A stretch of DNA of 64,000 nucleotides from Hormoscilla sp. GUM202 (lineage in GTDB: Bacteria; Cyanobacteriota; Cyanobacteriia; Cyanobacteriales; Desertifilaceae). The DNA is taken from NCBI GenBank assembly GCA_005518205.2, contig RFFC02000033.1, positions 1 through 64,000 on the forward strand, read 5' to 3'. A model generated the notes under the pieces. The model searched no databases. It worked only from the letters and a program-made list of their open reading frames with translations, and had not been told where the DNA came from. Position 1 is the stretch's first letter; each line of letters starts with the position of its first letter. A program made the translations under genes and the position numbers. Shown one piece after another: positions 52,805-61,863 of this stretch.

Positions 52805-54808
52805 CTACGATCGCTGTCCGAGTAACTTCTCTCGCAGCTGCTTGAGGCGATCGCGATATTTGGCCGCTTTCTCAAACTCCAGATTCTTTGCAGCTTCCTT
52901 CATCTGTGCTTCCAACTGAGTAATCACTTCGGGAATTTGTTCTAAGGACAGATCGGACAACTGTTCGGAAACTGCTTCTAACTCCCGCACATTCAAGCGC
53001 CGGGAAACATTCAGAAATGCTAATATCGCATTACTGGATTTCTTCACAATCGGTTGGGGAGTAATTCCGTGCATCTTATTATATGCCATCTGAATCCCTC
53101 GACGCCGATCGGTCTCTTCTATGGTCCGCTTCATGCTATCGGTGAGAATATCTCCATAGAGGATCGCCTGTCCGCGAACGTGACGGGCCGCGCGACCGAT
53201 CGTTTGGATCAGAGAACGTTCTGCACGCAAAAATCCTTCTTTATCTGCATCCAAAATTGCGACCAGGGAAACTTCTGGTAAATCTAACCCTTCCCGTAAC
53301 AAGTTGACGCCAATTAGCACGTCAAAATTACCTGACCGCAAATCCTGCAAGATTTCAATCCGTTCAATTGATTGAATCTCGGAATGCAGATAGCGCACCC
53401 GTATTCCTCTCTCTTCCAGATAGTCCGTTAAATCTTCCGCCATCCGCTTGGTGATAGTTGTCACTAACACCCGTTCCGACTTTTCCACCCGGTCTTTAAT
53501 CTCCCCTAGCAAGTCGTCAACTTGACCTGCTGTGGGACGGACAAATATTTCCGGGTCGATCGCCCCTGTGGGTCGAATTACTTGTTCGACCAAGCCATCT
53601 TGGGAAATTTCCAGTTCCCAATCTCCTGGGGTCGCCGAAACAAATATACATTGATTCACCTTTTCCCAGAATTCCTCTGCTTTTAGGGGACGGTTGTCGG
53701 CGGCGCTGGGCAGGCGAAACCCATGTTCTATCAATACCTGCTTCCGAGACCGATCGCCATTGTACATCCCCCGAATTTGCGGTACAGTAACGTGAGATTC
53801 ATCCACGACTAATAACCAATCTTGGGGGAAATAATCAACCAAACATTCTGGGGGTTCCCCTGGGTTCCGTCCTGCTAAATGGCGGGAATAGTTTTCCACG
53901 CCGTTGCAAGTACCCACCTCAGACAGCATGTCGATATCGTATTTTGTCCGCTGTTCTAGACGCTGGGCTTCTAATAATTTACTAGCATGTTCTAATTCTG
54001 TCAACCGTCGTTGTAATTCTGCTTTAATCTCCTCACAAGCAGCAGACAGTCGGTCGGCGGGAGTGACGAAGTGACGGGCCGGGTAAATATTTACAGCCTC
54101 CAGATTCTGGATCGTTTTACCCGTTACCGGGTCAACATAGAGAATAGCGTCTATTTCATCCCCAAAGAATTCTACTCGAATGATGCGGTCTTCGTAAGCG
54201 GGTCCTATTTCCAGGACATCCCCTTTGACCCGGAATTTTCCCCGACCAAGGTCTATATCATTGCGGCTATATTGGATCGTAGCTAAATCTCGTAGCAGTT
54301 GACGTTGGTCTATTTCCGATCCTATCCTGAGGGGAATGGATGCTTTCAGATATTCTGCAGGAATTCCTAATCCGTAAATGCAACTGATGGAGGCGACAAC
54401 TATGACATCCCGCCTTTCAAACAGCGATCGGGTGGCGGAATGGCGCAGCATGTCAATCTCATCATTAATTTTCGCGGTTTTTTCAATGTAAGTATCGCTG
54501 ACGGGAATGTAAGCTTCCGGTTGGTAATAGTCGTAGTAGCTGATGAAATATTCTACCGCATTATGGGGGAAAAATTCGCGCAACTCGTTACATAACTGGG
54601 CGGCGAGGGTTTTGTTGTGGGCCAGAATTAATGTCGGTTTGCCGATTTTTTCGATAACGCAGGCCACCGTGTAGGTTTTCCCCGTTCCCGTCGCCCCCAA
54701 CAGGGTTTGATAGCGGTTTCCTCCTTGGATGCTGGCCGATAGTTGCCCGATCGCCTCTGGTTGGTCTCCCGTGGGTGCAAATGGTGCTTGAATCTGAAAT
54801 GGGGTCAT
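52805..54808 (-). CDS. uvrB: excinuclease ABC subunit B
   Basis: 667 residues from ATG 54808 (MTPFQIQAPFAPTGDQPEAI). Damage-verifying helicase-like subunit of nucleotide excision repair. Walker A GATGTGKTYT (about 38-47); the beta-hairpin region YYDYYQPEAYIPVSDTYIEK (about 90-110); DEXX box DESHVTVPQIRGMY; motif VI QTIGRAARH; and the C-terminal UVR domain LEAQMKEAAKNLEFEKAAKYRDRLKQL that binds UvrC. Full length. The 63 extra bases upstream in frame derive from a repeat with GGATGCATCCC. Confidence 0.95.
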   Translation of the reverse strand: MTPFQIQAPFAPTGDQPEAIGQLSASIQGGNRYQTLLGATGTGKTYTVACVIEKIGKPTLILAHNKTLAAQLCNELREFFPHNAVEYFISYYDYYQPEAYIPVSDTYIEKTAKINDEIDMLRHSATRSLFERRDVIVVASISCIYGLGIPAEYLKASIPLRIGSEIDQRQLLRDLATIQYSRNDIDLGRGKFRVKGDVLEIGPAYEDRIIRVEFFGDEIDAILYVDPVTGKTIQNLEAVNIYPARHFVTPADRLSAACEEIKAELQRRLTELEHASKLLEAQRLEQRTKYDIDMLSEVGTCNGVENYSRHLAGRNPGEPPECLVDYFPQDWLLVVDESHVTVPQIRGMYNGDRSRKQVLIEHGFRLPSAADNRPLKAEEFWEKVNQCIFVSATPGDWELEISQDGLVEQVIRPTGAIDPEIFVRPTAGQVDDLLGEIKDRVEKSERVLVTTITKRMAEDLTDYLEERGIRVRYLHSEIQSIERIEILQDLRSGNFDVLIGVNLLREGLDLPEVSLVAILDADKEGFLRAERSLIQTIGRAARHVRGQAILYGDILTDSMKRTIEETDRRRGIQMAYNKMHGITPQPIVKKSSNAILAFLNVSRRLNVRELEAVSEQLSDLSLEQIPEVITQLEAQMKEAAKNLEFEKAAKYRDRLKQLREKLLGQRS

Positions 54809-54942
54809 AATTGGTAGTTTAATATGGATGCATCCCAATCTAGCGGCGGGCGAAATATTAAATTTGTCCATAAGCTATGCTTCGCCCCTACAGGTTAATT
54901 TGTAATTTGTATAAATGGGATGCTCTCGTTTATTATTTTAGG

Positions 54943-55812
54943 GTGCGATTCGTTCTAGCCTAACGTAATCAAATACGGAACGCTAGCCCAAGAAATTGGG
55001 AACTCTGACCGCATGGGGGTTAAATTCCCCTCCCTCTAGGTACGGGGGTGACACCGGTCCTCGGTGCTGCGAAGTGACATCATTGTGGTGCTAAGCGAGG
55101 ACTTAAATGTAGGATAGCTGGCAGCTATCGCCGGTGACGCCGCTAGGAAAGATACCCAAGGTTAGAGCAGGCAAACATATGCAAGCCTCGTTAAGTAAAA
55201 CCAGCGGAATAAGGCTATATACGCTGGCCTAAAAAGGAAATGGTAGCTAGTATTAGTCTTTCTAGATGGCTAGTATAGTACTCAAACAGCTCCCGGGGTA
55301 GAGTGTGGACCTCAAGGTATCGTGAAATGTTGTTAGGGAACGAAGTAACCTCCCGTGCGCTGTCTGCTCAACCGGGCAGACCAGTTAGATGTTAAGCGTA
55401 AGCCACGGGGGGAGGGATGGCCCAAGAAGCGAATGCCCGGGGTAATTCCTGGGATAACGTCTACAGTAATGTAGATGATGCTGGGTAGCCAGCGCTGACG
55501 TGGGTCGGTGATACTAGGAAACTGCTGGAATGAGTAATCCTAAAACGCCACGGAACTAATCCGAAACGCAAGTGGAGGATAAGGTATGGATAACTGGTAA
55601 AACTGACTTGAGAATGGTGATCCTAACGGTTATCAGAAGAACCACTCACCAAACCAGGAAAGGGAAGAAAAGACAGGCGGCAAGGGCTAACGGGAGCAAT
55701 CCCTATAAAGTCTACCTATGATAAGGGCCTAGTACCCAGTAGCCGGATGCGGTGAAAGTCGCAAGTCCGGTTCCGAAAGGGAGGGTCGGGAAGCGATTCC
55801 CGGCTCGACCCC
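54943..55812 (+). ncRNA. group II intron without ORF
   Basis: Starts GTGCGATTCGTT (54943). Shares many segments in order with the other introns here (GGACTTAAATGTAGGATA, CCAGCGGAATAAGGCTA, GACCTCAAGGTATCGTGAAAT). Domain V AGCCGGATGCGGTG-AAAG-TCGCAAGTCCGGTT (about 55740-55774), then the domain VI stem GGGTCGGGAAGCGATTCCCGG. About 870 nt, no RT. It retains both ends, so it may still splice with a maturase in trans. It is antisense to the DUF4926 gene and has displaced that gene's end. Confidence 0.8.
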
Positions 55813-56024
55813 AGCCCAGCAGGTCTATCGTATAACACTATTAGCTGTTCTGCCCGGAGTGCCAAACTGGCGTAGGTGCAGCCATCATTGTCGCTGAATT
55901 CCACTTCAAAAACATTTGGCGCTAAAATTTCGACCACTGTACCAACTTGCCCTCGGCGCAAATCCAGATCGGGCAAATCATTAGTTAGCACTACGACATC
56001 AAGCATCTGGATGTTACTATTCAT
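55812..56024 (-). pseudogene. DUF4926 protein, C-terminus replaced by intron sequence
   Basis: MLDVVVLTNDLPDLDLRRGQVGTVVEIL, VFEVEFSDNDGCTYASLALRAEQLIVLY is a complete DUF4926 domain (about 65 residues). After YDRPAG the open frame (to 55716) only reads through the antisense of intron domains V-VI. The core domain may still fold. Downstream partner of DUF6883. Confidence 0.75.
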
Positions 56025-56036
56025 TTAATCTCCTCC

Positions 56037-56394
56037 TTATTTCAGAACATAACAACTGGTTAGTCGCGGGAAGTCTTCTCCTGGGCGAACGATCCAACTG
56101 CTACGAACTCTTGCCTGTCCAGCTTGTCTGCTCATTTCCAAGTCTAACCTGTAGCGTTGACCATATTCATCCCGTTCAGTAGGAGTGGCATCGCCAGTAC
56201 GGGCAGCTGCTAACAACTCCTCTCGCAATTCTATGGCTGCGCCACGCTGCGCGATCGGCATTTTCAACAGTCAGTCCTAGTATAGCAGCAAAGACACGGG
56301 CTTTGTGCTAACCGCGTCCGTGATTGGGGTTCAAACAGTAGTCGCGAAGTTTCTCAATATCTACAACTGCACGTTGAAAGTTTGGTAGTTTCAT
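56037..56394 (-). pseudogene. DUF6883 protein, broken by a stop and a palindrome
   Basis: Starts MKLPNFQRAVVDIEKLRDYC at 56394, meets TAG where relatives have Lys (HGRG-stop-HKARVFAAILGL), then CGCGCAGCGTGGCGCAGCC (about 56243-56261) shifts the frame before ELREELLAAARTGDATP, YGQRYRLDLEM and VRSSWIVRPGEDFPRLTSCYVL. Typically found next to DUF4926, as here (12 bp). Confidence 0.75.
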
Positions 56395-56494
56395 CCGTCA
56401 CGCATTGCTTCTCCGCGAGGAATGTCTGGCGACTGGTAACCATAGTCTGTCACCATCTTGACCCACAAAAAGGGCTGACATTACCCCCATCGCG

Positions 56495-56911
56495 TCAACC
56501 ATCGGTCGATAGCCAGTCTTCTAACTTCAGTCCCGGAACCCGCAGCATGTCAGAATCGTGAGAAACTAGAGTTAAGTCCCGGGCGATCGCCGTTGCCGCG
56601 ATTAAAATATCTGTATCCTCTAGCAGAGTTCCCTTACCTCTTAAATCTGCATGAATTTCTGCGGCCCGTTCGACGATCTCTATTTCGTCTACAAATGCTA
56701 CGGTAACCGCTTCGCAAAAGATATTAAACTTAGACAGTTTCCTGGTAGCATTGGCATACAACAAGCCTCTCTTTGTCTCGTAGTAGCTGATTATACTTAT
56801 ATACAGGTTTTCTTCCTGAAAATTAGCCTCCTCGATTTTAGTTCTAATTTTTTCATCATTCTTCAAATGCGTCGCGATAATATTTGTATCTAGCAGATAA
56901 CCCATTGTCAA
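56495..56911 (-). CDS. PIN-domain ribonuclease toxin (VapC-like)
   Basis: 138 residues. Active-site acids: Asp in YLLDTNIIATHL (about 8), Glu in ISYYETKRGLLYA (about 45), Asp in LLEDTDILIAATAIA (about 99 and 101) and Asp in LVSHDSDMLRV (about 119). Complete. It starts 2 bp after the stop of the upstream gene on the same strand, so the two form a TA operon. Confidence 0.86.
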   Translation of the reverse strand: MTMGYLLDTNIIATHLKNDEKIRTKIEEANFQEENLYISIISYYETKRGLLYANATRKLSKFNIFCEAVTVAFVDEIEIVERAAEIHADLRGKGTLLEDTDILIAATAIARDLTLVSHDSDMLRVPGLKLEDWLSTDG

Positions 56912-56913
56912 TC

Positions 56914-57210
56914 CTACCTTCCTTCTACTGCTGCGTCGAACATTTCTATTTGCTCTGGAGTTAAGTCTAAAAGCATTCCCGCCGTGGCCTCAAATGCCAT
57001 TACACCCTTGACCCTTTCGATCAGTCGTTCTTCCTCCAAAGAAATAATATCCTCTGAATTTACTACCCGATCTAACATGCCTGCAAAAATTATCATTAAT
57101 TCGTTTTTGTCTAGTTCTTCCTGATAGATATAATTGCCTTTGATTAATTCCTCTACGATAGCCGATATGCGAGACATGGCTGCATCTTTTGCTGTAGAAA
57201 CTTGAGTCAT
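56914..57210 (-). CDS. putative antitoxin partner of the PIN toxin
   Basis: 98 residues from ATG 57210 (MTQVSTAKDAAMSRISAIVEEL). All-helical and acidic; contains NELMIIFAGMLDRVVNSEDII and LLDLTPEQIEMFDAAV. No known DNA-binding fold is evident, so it is assigned by position alone: small gene directly upstream of, and coupled to, a PIN toxin. Confidence 0.6.
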   Translation of the reverse strand: MTQVSTAKDAAMSRISAIVEELIKGNYIYQEELDKNELMIIFAGMLDRVVNSEDIISLEEERLIERVKGVMAFEATAGMLLDLTPEQIEMFDAAVEGR

Positions 57211-57362
57211 ATATCTTCCTTGTCGTCTAGTTGACACTAAAAATTATCTAGTTTTTAATTATAGCCTGTAATACGGATATTTACCCTTACATTTGTTCTG
57301 GGCCGCTTCTTTAATGATATCATACCATTTTGGAAAAAAATGTCACAATTACTTGAAGATTA

Positions 57363-57450
57363 GATTATTAGTCGGTTTCAACCGACTTTAGCCTCGTTAC
57401 CTGGCGCAGCCAGGTAACGAGGGGTTCAAACCCCCGGCGGACTGACAGCG
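57363..57450. repeat. chain of palindromes
   Basis: AGTCGGTTTCAACCGACT (about 57370-57387), CGTTACCTGGCGCAGCCAGGTAACG (about 57395-57419) and a CCCCCGGCGG-type element. The first two families also occur together or singly at 5090-5120 and 50449. Confidence 0.75.
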
Positions 57451-57503
57451 CAGTGAGAGAACTTTCGCAGAAGAACTGTAGCAACATTTTCAACAAATGA
57501 TAT

Positions 57504-57610
57504 CAGATAACTTGGGATAATGCCTGTAGGAATTCTGCTGCTGTCTTAAAATATATCTGTGGCTTGTCAATTAGGGCCAGGTCTATTACTTCTGCTAGAT
57601 CCTTGGGAAG
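57504..57610 (-). pseudogene. Ser/Thr protein kinase C-terminal remnant
   Basis: Minus-strand frame PKDLAEVIDLALIDKPQIYFKT followed by AAEFLQALSQVI and a stop at 57504-57506. This is the end of a Hanks-type kinase domain as often seen in cyanobacteria. It is cut at the point where the propeller gene begins (57613). Confidence 0.6.
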
Positions 57611-57612
57611 GG

Positions 57613-59559
57613 GATTTGGTTAAGGCCTTCCAGATCGGCGGTAGCGGTGAGGACCATGGCTTCGGCATAGCCATCGACAGCAATGATAATGTGTGGACTA
57701 TAGGAGATTTCAGAGGCAGCATCGACATCGACGGAGACGGAGAAGATGATTTGACCAGTAATGGCAGTTGGGATAGCTATGTAGCCAAGTTCTCCTCGGA
57801 GGGGGATTTGCTCAAAGCCAATAAGATCGGCGGTAAGGATGAGGAGATGGGCTTTGACATAGCCACCGACAGCAATGGTAATGCGTGGGTTAAAGGATAT
57901 TTCCAGGGCAACATCGACATCGACGGAGACGGAGAAGATGATTTGATCAATGGCTCTTATGATGACATTTTTGCCACTGATAGCTATGTAGCCAAGTTCT
58001 CGAGCAATGGTGATTTCGTTAAGGCCTTAAATATCGGTGGCTATGGCCGCAGCATAGCCACCGATAGCAATGATAATCTGTGGGTTACAGGATCTTTCGA
58101 GGACAGCATCGACATCGACGGAGACGGCAACAATGATTTGACCAGTAATGGCGGCTATTCTGATAGCTATTTCGCCAAGTTCGACGAGGAGGGGGATTTG
58201 GTTAAGGCCTATAATTTCGGCAGTAGCGATTCGGACAGGGGCCTTACCATAGCCACCGATAGCAATAGTAATGTGTGGGCTACAGGAACTTTCAGAGGCA
58301 GCATCGACATCGACGGAGACGGCAACTATGATTTGACCAGTGCCACTAAGTCGGATGATCTCTATGTAATTAAAGTTTCTGAGGCAACTAATGCCGCCCC
58401 CACGGACATCAACCTCAGCAACAACAGCATCGACGAAAACGTCGCGGACTTTGTTATCGGCACCTTCTCGACCACCGACCCCGACACAGGGGATACCTTT
58501 ACCTACCAGTTGGTAGCGGGTACGGGAGATACGGATAACGCTGCCTTCACCATTGTCGGGGACCAACTGCAAATCAACAGTTCCCCAGACTTTGAAACTC
58601 AGTCCAGTTACAGCATCCGAGTTCAAACTACCGATGCCGGAGGAGAGAGTTACTCGGAGAATTTTACCATTAACGTCAACGAAGACACCACCGCTCCGGA
58701 CACTCCGGACGCGAACATAACAGTAACCTCGGCTCCTGAAGATGTCCTTCAACTGAAACTCACCCCTTCAGAACCGACCAAAGCAGTAGTACCAAACACG
58801 AGCGTCAGCTTTGATGTCAACTACTCTACCGAACCTGCGGAAACTCCCACCACAGGAATAGTCTTTCACATGCATTGGGACAGTTCTCAAGTAGCATTCG
58901 ATCCAGTCACTGGTCTGACCTCGCACTTTTCTTTCGGTGCACAACCTACAAGTGCAGTCTTGGACGATCCTGTCACCAATGGGGGTTTGGACGGCGACCC
59001 GAACACAGACAAATACATCCTGCAAGCTTGGATAGATGCAGAAGGAAATTGGCCCAACAATTCTAATCCTACCCTCTACACGGCCAACTTCACAGCGCTA
59101 CCAGGCTTTAACGAAACGAGGATCAACTTTAGTGCCAACCCAGATCACCTACCTGCAAATAGCAACTTTGTCCCCAGTTCAATTGCATTAACCTCGCGTA
59201 CTCTACCTCCTACACTGGACATTGATGGCAATGGAGTTATAGATGCGTTAACCGACGGCATTTTAGCCATACGTTATCTCTTCGAGTTGAGGGGAGAGAC
59301 TTTGACTAAAGATGCTTTAGGTGAAGGTGCCACCCGCGATACTGAGGAAATTGTTGCCTACTTGGACGAAGTGGGGGACACCATGTTAGATGTAGATGGC
59401 AATGGCACGGCAGGAGGGTTAACTGATGGCATTTTATTCCTGCGCTATGCTCTCGGGTTCAAGGATCGGGCTTTGATCGAGGGTGCAGTAAGCGAAGATG
59501 CCACCCGTACCACTGAACCAGCAATTCTAGAGCACATGCAATCCTTCGACCTGCTGTAA
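57613..59559 (+). pseudogene. SBBP beta-propeller protein, C-terminal half (4 blades, cadherin-like, dockerin-like)
   Basis: About 648 codons. Four SBBP blades of about 65 residues (GFGIAIDSNDNVWTIGDF, SIDIDGDGEDDLT, DSYVAKFSSEGDL), then a cadherin-like domain (about 275-380 of the open frame; DINLSNNSIDENVADFVIGTF), a beta-sandwich cohesin-like region (SVSFDVNYSTEPAETP...) and two dockerin-like calcium repeats (LDIDGNGVIDALTDGILAIRYL and LDVDGNGTAGGLTDGILFLRYA). The apparent start (GTG 57559) and first 17 codons are antisense kinase sequence, so there is no native N-terminus. The missing blades 1-3 lie inverted at 59979-60609. Confidence 0.82.
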
Positions 59560-59688
59560 AACCTTATTCCTCTCCTTCCCGGGCGCAGCCTGGGAAGGCA
59601 CATTTAAGGCTCTGCTGGGGGAGAACATGCCAGTCAAATTGCTTATTATGTTGCGCAGGGTGAATAAGCGAGGCGAACCCGGTCCGAT

Positions 59689-59798
59689 AATTAACTGTTA
59701 TTTTAGTACATTATAACCTCTAAATAGCCAACCCGCTGCATAGCACAATAAAAATATAATTTTGTATCGAGGGCTACTAAAACCCTCAAAATATCTGT
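59689..59798. mobile_element. IS982 end remnant
   Basis: TTATTTTAGTACATTATAAC, CTAAATAGCCAACCCGC and TATAATTTTGTATCGAGGG follow the outer non-coding part of the IS982 at 31247-31345 closely. No transposase remains. Confidence 0.75.
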
Positions 59799-59975
59799 AT
59801 CGATGATTCCTATGCCAACCGCAAGGGATACGGCACCCATCGGGCCTTGAACCGGTTTACCAAGTTTGCCCGTTCCAGTCGTTACATCCTCCAATGCGAT
59901 ATCAAGAAATATTTTCCCAGCATCGACCACGAAATATTGAAATACCCGGTCAGGCGGAAGCTAAAATGCGCCAAT
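59799..59975 (+). pseudogene. reverse transcriptase fragment (DGR/retron-type, not the local group II type)
   Basis: Open frame DDSYANRKGYGTHRALNRFT, then FARSSRYILQCDIKKYFPSIDHEILK. The SYA.RKGKGTHRA and L.CDI.K.FPSIDH motifs are RT motifs 1-3 of the kind found in diversity-generating retroelement and related RTs. It is unlike the group II RT here (FETNSYGFRPGRGCHDA). Only about 55 residues remain; the catalytic YxDD is absent. Confidence 0.6.
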
Positions 59976-59978
59976 CCA

Positions 59979-60609
59979 TCCCCTCCTCGTCGAACTTGGC
60001 GAAATAGCTATCAGATTTGCCATTACTGGTCAAATCATTGATGCCGTCGAGGTTGAGGTCGATGCTGCCTTCAAAACGTCCTTTAGTCCACACATTACCA
60101 TTGCTGTCAGTGGCTATGCTATTGCCCAAATCATGATGATCTCCGTCGATCTCTAAGGCCTTAACCAAATCCCCCTCCTCGTCGAACTTGGCTAAATAGT
60201 TACCCCCGCTGCTACGGGTCAAATCATTCTTGCCGTCTCCGTCGATGTCGATGCTGCCTCTGAAAGTTCCTATAGCCCACGCATTACCATTGCTGTCAGT
60301 GGCTATGTCAACGCCGAAGTCCCAACCACTACTGCCGAAATCATAGGCCTTAACCAAATCCCCCTCAGAGTCGAACTTGACTACATAGCTATCAACTGAG
60401 CCATTACTGGTCAAATCATCTTCTCCGTCTCCGTCGATGTCGATGCTGTGCCTGAAATCTCCTGTAACCCACACATTACCATTGCTGTCGATGGCTATGT
60501 CATTGCTCTCCACCGACGTACTTTTACCGCCGAGCTGGAAGGCAACCGAAGGTTGAAAGTTGAAGACACCACTATAGGCTTCCATGGATTTCATTTTTTT
60601 GAACCTCAT
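59979..60609 (-). pseudogene. SBBP beta-propeller protein, N-terminal half (3 blades)
   Basis: MRFKKMKSMEAYSGVFNFQP start, then three blades with SIDIDGDGEDDLTSNGS, SIDIDGDGKNDLTRSSGG and SIDLNLDGINDLT, ending YFAKFDEEG. After that the frame becomes foreign (MDWRILASA). GEG-DLVKAF at 57607 continues exactly where this stops. Together they make seven blades, the usual propeller number. Confidence 0.8.
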
Positions 60610-60679
60610 ATTGTCTGAACATCTTGTTTTCTGTCGAACTTGGGAACGCTTTCTGAAGGCGGGATCTGGAAGTCAGATA

Positions 60680-60919
60680 TCATCTCGTTACATGCTTCCA
60701 GTCCTGCAATATGAGCATGTTACTATCTCCCTTGGTTTCCTGCTTCACCGTGACTCCGTGCCAGGTATTCACTACGTCAGCATCGGGGGGAGTGTCGCTG
60801 CTGACATCCCAGTTTGTCTTGTTGTTCCAACTATGTCCACCAGTCTGGTTATACAGATCCTTCAGGCCTGCATAATCATCGCCATGGAGTTTATTGTTTT
60901 CATTTTCATCGGTTGGCAT
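60680..60919 (-). pseudogene. leucine-rich-repeat protein N-terminal fragment
   Basis: 79 residues: YAGLKDLYNQTGGHSWNNKTNW and NTWHGVTV form the LRR N-terminal cap of plant-type bacterial LRR proteins. The repeat units themselves are absent. It is upstream of, and on the same strand as, the propeller N-half. Confidence 0.65.
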
Positions 60920-61291
60920 TGTTTTTCCGAAGTTCCTCTATTCTAGATCTTACACTATTTGATTTGATTTTACGTTCCCGACCGCCATTTTTGGTAATTT
61001 CTCCGCATGCCATTTTGGGGTAAATCACAAGGCTCTCAAGGCCAATTTTGGCTAATTTGGCTTTTCATCATCTCTGGGTTTCGCCGGTTCCTTTTGATGT
61101 TTCCACCGGTGACCAGCTTGCCCGACAAGTTGTCAGGACTGATGGAATCCTGCATGCGGTCTCGGTCAATAGGCTTGTGACGAGGTCATAGGTTTTATCC
61201 CTACCTGAATACAGCATAACTGACTTGACTGCGTGTTGTAAACCCCTGTTAATTCATTTATACTTATACCTCTAATAAGCTGAGCTTATCT
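60920..61291. other. spacer with no supported gene
   Basis: I see no coding region or clear repeat apart from TTTTGG(C/G)(G/T)AA-like words (about 60988-61050). CGAGGTCATAGGTTTTATCCC suggests debris but cannot be assigned. Confidence 0.4.
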
Positions 61292-61590
61292 TTAGCCTGG
61301 AGGCCATGTCATCTGTCGCCCGCCCAGAATATGCAAGTGCAGGTGGTATACGGTCTGACCGCCGTCGGCCCCATTATCGATCGCCACCCGGTAGCCATTA
61401 GTTAAGCCAGCAATTTCGGCCACGCGCTTCACAGTTAATAGTAGATGTCCCATCAGGGCCTGATGTTGGTCTCCAGCATCGGCAAGCTTGGGTATGGGTT
61501 CTTTAGGAATCACCAGGATATGCACCGGCGCTTGCGGGTTCATATCTTTGAAGGCCAGGGCCAGGTCATCTTCACTAACAAGACAATGGC
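61292..61590 (-). pseudogene. HIT family nucleotide hydrolase, N-terminus lost
   Basis: EDDLALAFKDMNPQAPVHIL, RVAIDNGADGGQTVYHLHLH with the histidine triad HLHLHILGG. Relatives have about 30 more residues at the start (a SKIIRREIPA-type segment); upstream here are only palindromes (CGTTGCTAG...CTAGCAACG). An internal ATG (61543) would give 83 residues with an intact active site, so residual function is possible. Confidence 0.75.
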
Positions 61591-61639
61591 TGCTAGGGTA
61601 GGGCGCAGTAGAGGAGTCAGGGAACGAGATCGGAAGATC

Positions 61640-61700
61640 CCCCCTCGTTGCTAGTTTCTAGCTAGCAACGATTTCTAGAGGCTCTGCCTCCAGTCAATGT
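61640..61700. repeat. palindromes upstream of the HIT fragment
   Basis: CTCGTTGCTAG-TTT-CTAGCTAGCAACG and GAGGCTCTGCCTC. The second also occurs at 41109-41123. Confidence 0.65.
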
Positions 61701-61863
61701 GAGTAACGTATGTTCCCACTGCCTTGCCATCCGTTATACCATACAACTCTGCAATCTGTATATCGCTCAATTGCACCACAAAATTACCTGCCTCAGTCTT
61801 TAGTGTCAGCACTTGCATCTTCTGCGACTCTCTATCTTAAATTGCTAAAGTCAGTTGTTGCCA

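Noticed and set aside
57559..57612. Apparent GTG start of the propeller ORF
   Set aside because: These codons are antisense to a kinase C-terminal fragment; the propeller sequence starts only at 57613.
58027..58752. 241-codon minus-strand ORF opposite the propeller gene
   Set aside because: It is the antisense frame of SBBP repeats, kept open by their codon pattern.
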